This document shows positions 1-9,934 of a stretch of 64,000 bases of DNA, in pieces (positions within the stretch are counted from its first letter, which is position 1; each line of letters opens with the position of its first letter). The DNA is taken from NCBI RefSeq assembly GCF_947495715.1, contig NZ_CANLZU010000004.1, positions 1 through 64,000 on the forward strand. Reading direction: 5' to 3'. The notes under the pieces are model-generated. The model saw only the letters and a program-made list of their open reading frames with translations, did not search any database and was not told where the DNA came from. The DNA is from an uncultured Oceanisphaera sp. (GTDB lineage: Bacteria; Pseudomonadota; Gammaproteobacteria; Enterobacterales; Aeromonadaceae). Made by a program: the position numbers and the translations under genes.

Positions 1-3000
1 ACCGGCACCCTGAGCCAGCCGGCGGGCACGGCCTTCACCGTGACCCTGAGCAACCAGGCGACCCTGTTCTTTGCGGCGGGGGCGACCGAGGCGGTCTCCA
101 CGCCGTTCGCCATTCAGGGCGATGACGTCTATCTGGACGGTGAAACGATCACCGTGAGCGTCACCGATGCCGGTGCGCACAACTTCGAACAGCTGGACAT
201 CAGCGACAGTGCCACGGTCACCGTCAATGACACCGATACCCCGGTGACGGCGGTACTGAGCGTGAGCAGCGCCAGTGTGACCGAAGGCGATAGCATCAGC
301 TATACCGTGACCCTGACCGGACCGGCAGGCATGGATCTGAGCCAGCATGGCGGCCTGACCTTTACCCTGGAAAACGGCGAGACGGTGACCATTGCGGACG
401 GTGAGAGCCGCGGCAGCAGTGCGCCGGTGACGGTGGCCGACGATCCGTTGGTCGGCGGGCAGCCAGCCATCGCCAACCAGATCACCGGCGTCGAGGTGAC
501 GGCGGGCGGCGAGACCTTCGAGCACTTGGTGCTGGATCCGACCGCCACCCAGGTCACCGTGACCGATGAGCCGAACGGGCAAGGTGACAGTACCCGCCTG
601 AGCCTGGGTGACATCAGCGTCAACGAAGGCAGTGGCACGGCCACAGTGACCGGCACCTTGAGCCAGCCGGCCGGTCAAGCCTTTACCGTGACCCTGAGCA
701 ACCAGGCGACCCTGAGCTTTGCGGCGGGGGCGACCGAGGCGGTCTCTAAGTCGTTCGCCATTCAGGGCGACGACGTGTATCAGGACGGGGAGACCTTCAG
801 CGTGAGCGTCAGTGACGCCGGTGCGCACAACTTCGAACAGCTGGACATCAGCGACAGTGCCACGGTCACCGTCAATGACACCGATACCCCGGTGACGGCG
901 GTACTGAGCGTGAGCAGCGCCAGTGTGACCGAAGGCGATAGCATCAGCTATACCGTGACCCTGACCGGACCGGCAGGCATGGATCTGAGCCAGCATGGCG
1001 GCCTGACCTTTACCCTGGAAAACGGCGAGACGGTGACCATTGCGGACGGTGAGAGCCGCGGCAGCAGTGCGCCGGTGACGGTGGCCGACGATCCGCTGGT
1101 CGGCGGGCAGCCGGCCATCGCCAACCAGATCACCGGCGTCGAGGTGACGGCGGGCGGCGAGACCTTCGAGTACTTGGTGCTGGATCCGACCGCCACCCAG
1201 GTCACCGTGACCGATGAGCCGAACGGGCAAGGTGACAGTACCCGCCTGAGCCTGGGTGACATCAGCGTCAACGAAGGCAGTGGCACCGCCACCGTGACCG
1301 GGACCTTGAGTCACCCGGCGGGCAGCGCCTTTACCGTGACCCTGAGCAACCAGGCGACCCTGTTCTTTGCGGCGGGGGCGACCGAGGCGGTCTCCACGCC
1401 GTTCGCCATTCAGGGCGATGACGTCTATCTGGACGGTGAAACGATCACCGTGAGCGTCACCGATGCCGGTGCGCACAACTTCGAGCAGCTGGACATCAGC
1501 GACAGCGCCACGGTCACCGTCAATGACACCGATACCCCGGTGACGGCGGTACTGAGCGTGAGCAGCGCCAGTGTGACCGAAGGCGATACCATCACCTATA
1601 CCGTGACCCTGACCGGGCCGGAAGGCATGGAGCTGAGCCAGCATGGCGGCCTGACCTTTACCCTGGAAAACGGCGAGACGGTGACCATGGCGAATGGTGA
1701 GGTTACTGGGACTAGCGTTCCGGTCGACACCAGTGGTCAGTTCAATATTGATAACCGTATTGAGAAGGTTGACGGAGGAGAAGGATATGAGTCGCTGATA
1801 ACGGCAGGGAATACGTCGGTCAATGTGAATCATATTCCTGTTGCGACCAGCGCCGATGCTGAAGGTCTGGAAGACAGCGCCGGTATCGAGATCAAACTGT
1901 CGGCCACCGATGCCGATGGCAGCGTGAAGTCGTTCATCATCAATAACCTGCCTGAAAACGGTACTCTGTATCTGGGTGATGAAGTGGTGACCCCAGGCAT
2001 GGAAGTTGCCGCTGGCGAGGGCACGGCAACGCTGACTTTTGTGCCGAGCAAAGACTGGAGCGGTGATACCTCCTTCAATTATCAGGCTGTCGATAATGCC
2101 GGTGTTGCCTCGGCAGAAGCTGCTCTGAGCATTAAGGTACAGCCGGTGACGGATGTGCCACAAGTGACGGTAGAGCTGGGTGAGCCGGTATCACAGACGC
2201 AGAACATCAATATCGGTAACGTGAAAGAGACTGGATTGGGCTTTACGGTGACGGCATCCGGCCTTGATGGTGCAGAGGCGACGATATCTACCGTTGATAA
2301 GAGCAAGGTGGTTGGATTTGGCGTAGAGAGTAATGGCGGTTCGGGTGCTGCCACCGAGATTGGACAAAATAATGGCAAATCCGAAATGCTGGCCATTGAT
2401 TTCGATGTGCCGGTGACCGAGCTGACCGCTCAGTTTGCGTGGTTGCACCACACTGAATATGCCAAATATGTATTGAAAGACAGTCACGGCGAGATTATCG
2501 GCTCGGGCATTGTTCAAGGTAAAAGCGATCAAATAGATGATGCCTTCACCATTACGGCTGATGATGATCAGTTGATCTACAGTATCGAGTTTACCGCCCC
2601 CAATGCTGCTCAGGGCGGCAGCGATAACAGTGATTACCTGATCCATAAAATAAGCTACACCACGGCTAATATCTATTCGCTGGAGATCACGGCCACCCCG
2701 ACTGACAGTGATTTCTCTGAAGAAATAACGTCTATTATCGTAAAAGTCCCCGGCGGGGCTGAATTGTCGCATGGCAATAAGAGTGAAACGGCCGATGCCG
2801 ATGGCCTGTTCAGCTGGACGTTGCCACTGGAAAACAGCGATGGCTATACGGTGGTAATCGATGAAGCCACCGGCAAGGTGACGATAGAAGGTGTCACCGT
2901 TCTCACCGGCTCCAGCGAAGCACTCGAAGTGACCGTTATCGCCACAGCACAGGATGGCGCTGCGGATGAACAATCTGCCAGTGTGACGATTTCCGGCTCA

Positions 3001-4926
3001 GCAGAAAGCGGCGGTGAAGGAGAGACGCCTACCATTGCCGGGCTTGGCATCGAGGGCGGCGATCTGGTGCTGGACGAGAGTCATCTTGTCGGCGGTACCC
3101 AAACCGATACTAAGAGTCTGACCCAGTCCGGCAGTTTCAAGGTGGCAGCATCGCAGGGTATCAATAGCCTGAGCATCGGAGGCGAAGCGGTGATCAGCAA
3201 TGGTGTGTTCAACAAAACCACCATTACCAGCCCCTTGGGTAATACCCTGACCATGACCGGTTATGACGCCGAGACCGGTGACGTGACATATAGCTACACC
3301 CTGGACAAGAGCAATACTCATGCTCCGGATGAAGACGCCTTGTTTGATGAATTTGCCGTACAGCTGGAGCAAAACGGCGGCGGCAGCGCCAACGCCTCTT
3401 TGTCGGTGCGCATTGACGATGATGAGCCGACGGTGACCTTTGCCAATGCCGTGTCGGCATCCAGCGTGATTAACGGTGTCTGGTCGGCCGAGGCGGGTGC
3501 AGATACCTTGCCGGGCCTGGAGATGATCAAGCAGATAGCTCTTGATGGTGTGACGGTGGGTAATGGTGCTGTGGTTGAAGATAGCCTGCAGTTCAGTGAA
3601 TCGAATGTTGCTGGGGTTTACCCAGGCAGCTTCAGCTACAACGCCGACGAGGGCGGAGTGAAAGGTGTGACTTTCACCCTGACACTGAGTGAAGACGGCA
3701 GTTATCAGATTGAGCTGAGTGCTGTGCCGGTTAGCATCAGCATCACTCCGGAAGAATTTGATAAGGCGGTCAAGGCCGAAGGACCTACTGATACTTACGA
3801 TATTTCGTATAAAAATACGAATGAAACCGCCCAAGTTAGGGCGGTGGCATCAGGCCAGACTCTTGCGCTGAAAGGGATAAATGCCAATAGCGGAGAGCAG
3901 CAGACTTTTGAAGCTACGACGAGAGGCGGACAGATCAATGCGTCCGGTCAAGGCATTGGCTTCAAGAGCAATAATCTCATTAGTCATTATAAAGACTTGA
4001 CCACCGAGAGTTTGATCTACGATCCAGCCGAGGCGGCCAGCTCCATTAGCCTGTTCTTTAAGGAAACGGGACAGCCTGCATTCGGGGTTGTCTCGAGGGA
4101 TGTGCTTTACCTCACCGTTACCGGCACCCAGGGTGGAACTCAGACCATCATGCTGGACAGCGGTTATGGCGACTATGTGGTGGGCGCCGATGGGAGCCTC
4201 ACGGAGATCGAAGGCGGCTACACAGACGGTGCGCTTGCAGGGTATACGGTGAACAACCCCTTCGGTGCAGACGAGACGATCGACCACCTTCAAGTGACTG
4301 CCGGTTTTTATTTCGATTCAAATGGGGATCCCTGCGACACAGAGGTGAAGGTCAATTTTGGTTTCAGCACCGAGCAGGAACAGACGCTGCCATTGCCGGT
4401 TGAGATGGACTTTACCGCCACAGTGACCGATGCGGACGGGGATACCACCAACGCGAGCTTTACCGCCGGTATGCAGGCAAGTGGTCCTATCGAGGGCACG
4501 GATGGAGATGATGCCATTACCGGTACCGAAGGGAGCGACGAGCTAAACGGTGGAGCAGGGAGCGACTGGCTGGCTGGCGGCCTGGGGGACGATATTATCG
4601 ACCTGGGCGCGGCTGACGGCGCAGTGGATATCCTTTACTGGAGCGCTGAAGAAGCGCAGTCCGGGCAATCTCAGAGCGACACGGTCAAAGGGTTTGATCT
4701 GAATGAAGACAAGCTGGACTTGTCCGATTTTCTGACCGACAAAGAGCAGGAAGACCTGGGGAACTATCTTTCTGTGGACGGTGATGAAAACGCGACGACG
4801 GTCAGTGTGTCCAGTGATAATGGTGCCTCGCTCAATATCACCCTGGATGGGGTTGCCTACGAGCAGGATATTCTGAGCCAGATACTGGTGGATGAGTTGG
4901 TGGGCAAGCTGCCGGACAACGGCTGA
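1..4926 (+). CDS. Giant RTX/LapA-family surface adhesin, C-terminal part (5' truncated by window)
   Basis: The reading frame is open from base 1, so the start and any N-terminal retention module lie outside the window. What is visible: about 2.5 near-identical 216-residue Calx-beta/Ig-like repeats (bases 40 to about 1690), a cadherin/VCBS-like domain near 1830-2150, several beta-rich domains, and near 4490-4610 a glycine/aspartate-rich RTX calcium-binding segment (GTDGDD, GGAGSDWLAGG) followed by a type I secretion C-terminal region of the VCA0849 kind. The protein is very acidic and nearly Cys-free, as expected of secreted biofilm adhesins (LapA, BpfA). The genes downstream encode its likely secretion and release machinery, in the order of the Shewanella bpfA operon. 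Family assignment is firm; the substrate it binds is unknown. Confidence 0.93.
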   Translation, partial: TGTLSQPAGTAFTVTLSNQATLFFAAGATEAVSTPFAIQGDDVYLDGETITVSVTDAGAHNFEQLDISDSATVTVNDTDTPVTAVLSVSSASVTEGDSISYTVTLTGPAGMDLSQHGGLTFTLENGETVTIADGESRGSSAPVTVADDPLVGGQPAIANQITGVEVTAGGETFEHLVLDPTATQVTVTDEPNGQGDSTRLSLGDISVNEGSGTATVTGTLSQPAGQAFTVTLSNQATLSFAAGATEAVSKSFAIQGDDVYQDGETFSVSVSDAGAHNFEQLDISDSATVTVNDTDTPVTAVLSVSSASVTEGDSISYTVTLTGPAGMDLSQHGGLTFTLENGETVTIADGESRGSSAPVTVADDPLVGGQPAIANQITGVEVTAGGETFEYLVLDPTATQVTVTDEPNGQGDSTRLSLGDISVNEGSGTATVTGTLSHPAGSAFTVTLSNQATLFFAAGATEAVSTPFAIQGDDVYLDGETITVSVTDAGAHNFEQLDISDSATVTVNDTDTPVTAVLSVSSASVTEGDTITYTVTLTGPEGMELSQHGGLTFTLENGETVTMANGEVTGTSVPVDTSGQFNIDNRIEKVDGGEGYESLITAGNTSVNVNHIPVATSADAEGLEDSAGIEIKLSATDADGSVKSFIINNLPENGTLYLGDEVVTPGMEVAAGEGTATLTFVPSKDWSGDTSFNYQAVDNAGVASAEAALSIKVQPVTDVPQVTVELGEPVSQTQNINIGNVKETGLGFTVTASGLDGAEATISTVDKSKVVGFGVESNGGSGAATEIGQNNGKSEMLAIDFDVPVTELTAQFAWLHHTEYAKYVLKDSHGEIIGSGIVQGKSDQIDDAFTITADDDQLIYSIEFTAPNAAQGGSDNSDYLIHKISYTTANIYSLEITATPTDSDFSEEITSIIVKVPGGAELSHGNKSETADADGLFSWTLPLENSDGYTVVIDEATGKVTIEGVTVLTGSSEALEVTVIATAQDGAADEQSASVTISGSAESGGEGETPTIAGLGIEGGDLVLDESHLVGGTQTDTKSLTQSGSFKVAASQGINSLSIGGEAVISNGVFNKTTITSPLGNTLTMTGYDAETGDVTYSYTLDKSNTHAPDEDALFDEFAVQLEQNGGGSANASLSVRIDDDEPTVTFANAVSASSVINGVWSAEAGADTLPGLEMIKQIALDGVTVGNGAVVEDSLQFSESNVAGVYPGSFSYNADEGGVKGVTFTLTLSEDGSYQIELSAVPVSISITPEEFDKAVKAEGPTDTYDISYKNTNETAQVRAVASGQTLALKGINANSGEQQTFEATTRGGQINASGQGIGFKSNNLISHYKDLTTESLIYDPAEAASSISLFFKETGQPAFGVVSRDVLYLTVTGTQGGTQTIMLDSGYGDYVVGADGSLTEIEGGYTDGALAGYTVNNPFGADETIDHLQVTAGFYFDSNGDPCDTEVKVNFGFSTEQEQTLPLPVEMDFTATVTDADGDTTNASFTAGMQASGPIEGTDGDDAITGTEGSDELNGGAGSDWLAGGLGDDIIDLGAADGAVDILYWSAEEAQSGQSQSDTVKGFDLNEDKLDLSDFLTDKEQEDLGNYLSVDGDENATTVSVSSDNGASLNITLDGVAYEQDILSQILVDELVGKLPDNG
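40..1690 (+). repeat. 648-bp in-frame tandem repeats of the adhesin (2 full copies plus a partial third)
   Basis: The same GTG ACC CTG AGC AAC CAG segment recurs at 40, 688 and 1336, an exact 648-bp (216-codon) period. Copies are almost identical at DNA level from about residue 50 of the unit onward. The third copy diverges near 1690. The array probably continues upstream of the window, since bases 1-39 already match the unit's end. Confidence 0.95.
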
Positions 4927-4943
4927 TCATCGTTCAACTTGAT

Positions 4944-4979
4944 GGCGCCCTTGTTATGCAGGGGCGCTGTTTTTTTTGT
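4944..4979 (+). terminator. Rho-independent terminator after the giant adhesin
   Basis: A 6-bp GC stem (GCGCCC at 4945-4950 with GGGCGC at 4962-4967, extended by a G-T pair) and an 11-nt loop are followed by a run of eight T. It lies 18 bp after the adhesin stop and would separate adhesin transcription from the secretion genes. Confidence 0.8.
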
Positions 4980-4983
4980 TTTT

Positions 4984-5014
4984 CTGACATTTAGAGCCAT
5001 AACTTCACTAGAAT
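4984..5014 (+). promoter_or_regulatory. Possible sigma-70 promoter of the secretion operon
   Basis: A good -10 hexamer TAGAAT (5009-5014) sits 37 bp before the ABC transporter start. The nearest -35-like element is CTGACA (4984-4989) with a long 19-bp spacer. Weak evidence, supported mainly by the terminator just upstream. Confidence 0.35.
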
Positions 5015-5050
5015 AAGGCTCAGACGTGACTGAAGAGAGCAGTAGCATTC

Positions 5051-7195
5051 ATGCAGGACTCACAAACGGTTCAGGATCCCTTGCTGCAAAGTCTGGTGTT
5101 TCTGACCAAGGTGTACGGCCACCCTTATCAGGGAGAGGCGTTGATCAACGGCTTGCCGCTGGCGGATGGCAAGTTGACCCCCTTGCTGTTTTCGCGCGCG
5201 GCCGAACGGGCCGAGTTATCGGCCCATCATGCGGCGTATTCGCTGGACGATATTTCCGATTTATTGTTGCCCTGCATTCTGTTGTTTAAAGAAGGCGGTG
5301 CCGGTGTGCTACTTGAAACGGATTCCGAGCAGGCCCGTTGCCGGGTGATGTTGCCGGGCTCGGGAGAAGGGGAGCAATGGCTGCCGTTTGAAAAGCTGGC
5401 TGCCAATTACAGCGGACACGTTATTTTTACCAAGCCGAAGTTTCGGTTTGATGCCCGTTCACCCAAGGTGCTGGATACTCAGGACGGACACTGGTTCTGG
5501 GGAACCCTGCGTCGCTCCTTTTCCATTTACCGGGATGTATTGATCGGCTCCCTGTTGATCAATATTTTTGCCCTGGTGACGCCGCTGTTCACCATGAATG
5601 TGTACGACAAGATAGTGCCCAATCTGTCTTTCGATTCGTTATGGGTACTGGCTATTGGCGCCGGTATCGTGTTTTTATTCGATTTTTTGCTGCGTATGCT
5701 GCGCAGCCACTTTATCGATGTGGCCGGCAAAAAATCGGATGTACTGCTGTCGGCACAGATTTTTTCCAAGGTGATGGGCATGCGCATGGAGGCCCGGCCG
5801 CCCTCTACCGGTGCCTTTGCCAAGCATTTGCAGGAATTCGAGTCGGTGCGGGATTTTTTGACCTCGGCCACGGTGGCCGCACTGGTCGATATTCCGTTCG
5901 CGTTTCTGTTTTTGCTGATCATCTGGATTTTTGCCGGTTATATGGTGTGGGTGCCGGTGATCGCGATTTTGTTGCTGATCGGTTTTAGTCTGCTGATCCA
6001 GCGGCCGTTGAAGCGCAGCATTGAAGAGGGCGCGCGACTGGCATCCCAGAAAAATGCCAACCTGGTGGAAGGCATTGCGGGGCTGGAAACCATCAAGCTG
6101 TTTGGAGCCCAGGGCACCTTTCAGCACCGTTGGGAGCAAGCCGTCAGCCACATCGCCGGCTGGGGCATGAAAACCCGGCGTCTGACCAATTCGGTTTCTA
6201 CCCTGGCCAACGTTACTCAGCAATTTACCACCATCAGCCTGATTGTGCTGGGGGTGTATCTGATTGCCGCCGGTGACTTGTCGATGGGCGGGCTGATTGC
6301 GGCGGTCATGCTCAGTGGCCGCGCCATTGCGCCCATGGTGCAGATGTCGGTGTTGTCTACCCGCTATAACCAGGCCCGATCCGCCATGGGGATTCTGGAG
6401 CAGATCATGGCGGCGCCCGAAGAGCACGAAGCGGGGCGGCGCTTTATTCACCACCCGGTGTTCAGCGGTGACATTCTGTTTGAGCAGGTCAACTTCAGGT
6501 ATCCCGGCTCCGAGCACGATGTGCTGAGCAACCTCAGCCTGCATATCAAGCCCGGAGAAAAGGTGGCCGTTATTGGTCGCATCGGCTCGGGAAAAACCAC
6601 GCTGGAGCGGTTGGTGGCGGGCTTGTACAAGCCTACCGGTGGCGCCATTCGTATTGATGGTATCGATATTGGTCAGCTACAGCCGGCGGTGCTCAGACGC
6701 AATATTGGTTGTGTGCCCCAGGATGTAAACCTGTTCTTTGGCTCCATTCGCGACAATATCGTGATTGCCAATCCGCTGGCGGACGAAAATCAGGTACTGG
6801 CGGCGGCGCAGATGGCAGGGGTGACCCTGTTTACCAATCAGGATCCGGACGGGCTGGACAAACAGGTGGGCGAGGGCGGCCGTCAGTTGTCGGGTGGCCA
6901 GCGCCAGGCGGTGGCTATTGCCCGGGCGATGCTCAACGATCCCGTGATGCTGATGATGGACGAGCCCACGTCCAATATGGATAACCGCTCCGAGCTGTAT
7001 ATTCGCCAGGAGCTGCTCAAGCTCAGGGCTGACCAGACCTTGCTGCTGGTGACCCACCGCACTTCCATGCTGGAGGTGGTGGACAGGGTCATCGTGCTGG
7101 AGCAGGGTCGCATAGTGGCGGATGGGCCCAAGGCGCAGGTATTGCAGCAGTTGCAATCCGGCAAGGTACGTAGCAAGGAGGCCAGTCATGGCTAA
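5051..7195 (+). CDS. lapB: Type I secretion ABC transporter, LapB/RtxB type (permease-ATPase)
   Basis: A 714-residue inner membrane exporter energising adhesin secretion. The N-terminal ~130 residues are a degenerate C39 peptidase-like domain without a clear catalytic Cys, typical of transporters for non-GG-leader substrates. A six-helix membrane domain follows (about 150-430), then the ATPase with Walker A GRIGSGKTT near residue 508, signature LSGGQRQ and Walker B LMMDEPTS near 634. The ATG is preceded by a GAAGAGAG ribosome site. It overlaps the adaptor gene by 8 nt, so the two are probably translationally coupled. The symbol is by function; bpfA-operon nomenclature would call it rtxB. Confidence 0.9.
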   Translation: MQDSQTVQDPLLQSLVFLTKVYGHPYQGEALINGLPLADGKLTPLLFSRAAERAELSAHHAAYSLDDISDLLLPCILLFKEGGAGVLLETDSEQARCRVMLPGSGEGEQWLPFEKLAANYSGHVIFTKPKFRFDARSPKVLDTQDGHWFWGTLRRSFSIYRDVLIGSLLINIFALVTPLFTMNVYDKIVPNLSFDSLWVLAIGAGIVFLFDFLLRMLRSHFIDVAGKKSDVLLSAQIFSKVMGMRMEARPPSTGAFAKHLQEFESVRDFLTSATVAALVDIPFAFLFLLIIWIFAGYMVWVPVIAILLLIGFSLLIQRPLKRSIEEGARLASQKNANLVEGIAGLETIKLFGAQGTFQHRWEQAVSHIAGWGMKTRRLTNSVSTLANVTQQFTTISLIVLGVYLIAAGDLSMGGLIAAVMLSGRAIAPMVQMSVLSTRYNQARSAMGILEQIMAAPEEHEAGRRFIHHPVFSGDILFEQVNFRYPGSEHDVLSNLSLHIKPGEKVAVIGRIGSGKTTLERLVAGLYKPTGGAIRIDGIDIGQLQPAVLRRNIGCVPQDVNLFFGSIRDNIVIANPLADENQVLAAAQMAGVTLFTNQDPDGLDKQVGEGGRQLSGGQRQAVAIARAMLNDPVMLMMDEPTSNMDNRSELYIRQELLKLRADQTLLLVTHRTSMLEVVDRVIVLEQGRIVADGPKAQVLQQLQSGKVRSKEASHG

Positions 7196-8573
7196 GAAGT
7201 CATTGCCCCCGGAGCTGCTCGATTATACCGATGACACCGCCGCCGCCGTGTTGCTGAATACCCCCAGGGCGGGCAAGGCCCTGCTGTGGAGCATGCTGCT
7301 GTTTGTGATGGTCGCCATCATATGGGCGTATTTTGCCGAGCTGGAAGAAGTCACCTCGGGCATGGGCAAGGTGATCCCCTCCAGCCAAATCCAGGTGGTG
7401 TCCAACCTGGAGGGCGGTATCGTCCGCGAATTATATATCCGTGAAGGGCAGCAGGTGGAAAAGGGGCAGGCGTTGCTGCTGATTGATGACACCCGTTTTC
7501 TGTCGGATTTGCGGGAGCGGGAACAGGAGATTGCGGCATTGCAGGGCGATGTGCGGCGGTTAAAGGCAGAGGTAAATTCGATTCATATTCAGGAGGATCC
7601 GGATCTGGCCTGGCGCGATCAGGTCAAGGTCGAAAAAGTCGATCTTGAGTTTCCCGATGAGTTTCGCGAGCAATATCCGGGTCAGCCCGAGTTTCAGCGC
7701 TCCCTGTTCAACGAGCGAGTGGGGTTTGTCAGAAATCAGCTGTCCATTTTCGGCAATCAGATAGAGCAGCGCGAGCAGGAAGTGATTGAAACCAATTCCA
7801 AGATTCGCACGCTGCAGCGTGGGGTCTCGCTGGCCGCACGTGAAGTGAACATGAGCCGCCCGCTGGCCCGAGAGGGCATAGTGCCGCAGGTGGAAATTCT
7901 GCGTCTCGAACGGCAGTTGAACGAGATGCAGGGTGAACTGGAGTCGACCCGCCTGCTGTTGCCCAAGCTCGACGCTTCGCTGCGGGAAAACATCTTCAAA
8001 CGCAAGGAGGTGGCGCTGACTTTTCGTTCCGAGGCGCAGAAAGAGCTGAACGAGCGGCGTAACCGGCTGGTTCAGTTGCAGCAGGGAGAGGTTGGCCTGC
8101 AGGACAGGGTGCGGCGCACCTCGGTGACCTCTCCGGTCAAGGGCACCATTAAAACCCTTAACGTCAATACCGTGGGCGGCATAGTACAGCCGGGGGTGGA
8201 CCTGGTTGAAATCGTGCCGCTGGAAGATACCCTGCTGGTTGAAGCGCGTATCGAGCCGAAGGATATCGGTTTTTTACGTCCGGGACTGGAGGCAATGGTC
8301 AAGTTTACTGCCTATGATTTTACTATCTATGGGGGCCTGGTCGGCGAAGTAGAGAAAATAAGCGCCGACTCGATCCAGGATGAAGAAGGAAATACCTTTT
8401 TTCTGGCGACCATTCGTACCAGTGAAAGTTTTCTGGGACAGGAAACGGCACCGCTCAGGATCATTCCGGGCATGCAGGCCGGGGTCGATATTATAACGGG
8501 TAAAAAAACGGTACTGGACTACCTGCTCAAACCCATATTGAGAGCAAAACAGAGTGCTTTACGTGAGCGTTGA
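7188..8573 (+). CDS. lapC: Type I secretion membrane fusion protein (HlyD family, LapC type)
   Basis: A 461-residue periplasmic adaptor linking the ABC transporter to the TolC-type channel. One N-terminal transmembrane helix lies at about residues 28-48, followed by a lipoyl-like half (LEGGIVRELYIREGQ), a long coiled coil (roughly 100-320, rich in Glu/Arg/Gln), the second lipoyl half and a beta-barrel C-terminus. I place the start at the ATG at 7188 because AAGGAG sits 7 nt upstream; a longer frame from 7122 would lie inside the ABC gene without a ribosome site. Function is clear from sequence and neighbours. Confidence 0.9.
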   Translation: MAKKSLPPELLDYTDDTAAAVLLNTPRAGKALLWSMLLFVMVAIIWAYFAELEEVTSGMGKVIPSSQIQVVSNLEGGIVRELYIREGQQVEKGQALLLIDDTRFLSDLREREQEIAALQGDVRRLKAEVNSIHIQEDPDLAWRDQVKVEKVDLEFPDEFREQYPGQPEFQRSLFNERVGFVRNQLSIFGNQIEQREQEVIETNSKIRTLQRGVSLAAREVNMSRPLAREGIVPQVEILRLERQLNEMQGELESTRLLLPKLDASLRENIFKRKEVALTFRSEAQKELNERRNRLVQLQQGEVGLQDRVRRTSVTSPVKGTIKTLNVNTVGGIVQPGVDLVEIVPLEDTLLVEARIEPKDIGFLRPGLEAMVKFTAYDFTIYGGLVGEVEKISADSIQDEEGNTFFLATIRTSESFLGQETAPLRIIPGMQAGVDIITGKKTVLDYLLKPILRAKQSALRER

Positions 8574-8594
8574 TTCAGGAAGGGAGAACTAAAA

Positions 8595-9908
8595 ATGAAA
8601 AAAACGACGATTGCAGTGCTGGTCGGTGCCGCTTTGGTATTGCCGGTACAAGCCCAGACGCTGGAAGAGGCGGTCACCCAGACGCTGATAACCCACCCCA
8701 AGGTGAAAGAAGCCTTTCACCTCTACCAGTCTCGACAATACGAGCAGGATGAGGCATTTGCCGGCTATTTGCCGACCCTGGATGCCAATGCCGGTATTGG
8801 TTACGAGTATACCGACAGCCCCGGCACCCGCGACGGCGATGACAGAGCCGACAAGACCCTGACCCGCAAAGAGGCCGGACTTTCATTGCGTCAGTTGCTG
8901 TTTGATGGTTTCAAGACCTCCAGTAATGTGCATCGAACCCAGGCCGAAGCGGACGCGCAGCGTTATACCCTGCTCTCGGATGCCGAGAATATTGCCTTGC
9001 GAGTAGCCGAGGTATATCTGGATGTGTTGCGTCAGGATGAAGTTGTCGAATTGTCGCGCCGAAACCTGGAAACGCACGAACAGATAATGTCCGATATTCA
9101 ACGCCGTACCGACTCCGGTGTGGGCTCTACCGCCGACTTTACCCAGATTCAGGGGCGGGTAGCGCGGGCCTATTCCAATATGACGGCCGCCGAAAACAAC
9201 CTGCGCGATGCACAAAGCCAGTTTATCTCGCTGGTGAATGATATGCCGGGCGATTTGCGTCAGCCCAAGGCGGATGCCAATTTCATTCCGCCCACGCTGG
9301 ATGAAGCGCTGGTGATTGCCCAGGAAAAGCACCCGACGCTGGCATCCGCCTCGTTTGATGTGGAAGCGGCACGTTATCAGCATGAAGACGCCAAATCCGG
9401 TTTTTATCCCAAGGTAAATCTGGAACTGGACAGCGGTTGGAACGACGATATCGATGGTGTTCGTGGTCATAACAACGACTTCACCGCCATGGTACGCATG
9501 CGTTACAACCTGTTTAACGGCGGTGCCGACGTGGCTCGCAGTCGCTCGACCTCGGCACTGGAAATGCAGGCCAAGGATATTCACATGAATGCACACCGTC
9601 AGGTAGATGAAGGTATGCGTTTGGCCTGGGCGGCATATGAATCACTTGGTCGGCAAAAAAACTTTTTGCGCAAGCATGTGGAAGCCAGTTTCGATACCGT
9701 CGATGCCTACAAAAAGCAGTTTTCACTGGGTAGCCGAACCCTGCTGGATGTGCTGAACACCGAAAACGAGTTGTTCGAGGCGCGTCGCTCCTACATCAAT
9801 ACCGAGTACGATCAGTTACTGGCGGAATATCGCATCATGAATGCCTCCGGGCAGCTGCTTGATGCGCTGCGATTCACCCAGCCGGAACAGTGGCAGGCCA
9901 AAAACTAA
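8595..9908 (+). CDS. TolC-family outer membrane channel (LapE/AggA type)
   Basis: A 437-residue outer membrane efflux protein with a Sec signal peptide (cleavage near VQA-QTLEEA, residue 20-21) and two TolC repeats rich in long helices. An AGGGAG ribosome site precedes the ATG. It completes the secretion channel with the two genes upstream, 21 bp after the adaptor gene. The family contains efflux TolCs too, but the operon position supports dedicated adhesin export. Confidence 0.9.
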   Translation: MKKTTIAVLVGAALVLPVQAQTLEEAVTQTLITHPKVKEAFHLYQSRQYEQDEAFAGYLPTLDANAGIGYEYTDSPGTRDGDDRADKTLTRKEAGLSLRQLLFDGFKTSSNVHRTQAEADAQRYTLLSDAENIALRVAEVYLDVLRQDEVVELSRRNLETHEQIMSDIQRRTDSGVGSTADFTQIQGRVARAYSNMTAAENNLRDAQSQFISLVNDMPGDLRQPKADANFIPPTLDEALVIAQEKHPTLASASFDVEAARYQHEDAKSGFYPKVNLELDSGWNDDIDGVRGHNNDFTAMVRMRYNLFNGGADVARSRSTSALEMQAKDIHMNAHRQVDEGMRLAWAAYESLGRQKNFLRKHVEASFDTVDAYKKQFSLGSRTLLDVLNTENELFEARRSYINTEYDQLLAEYRIMNASGQLLDALRFTQPEQWQAKN

Positions 9909-9934
9909 CAAGATAAAAAAGAAGGAGAAACCTG

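Noticed and set aside
40-1690. CRISPR-like array from regular repeats
   Set aside because: Units are 648 bp, in frame and coding; no short repeat-spacer pattern.
7122-7187. N-terminal extension of the HlyD-type protein
   Set aside because: Lies inside the ABC transporter gene and lacks a ribosome site; the ATG at 7188 has AAGGAG at proper spacing.
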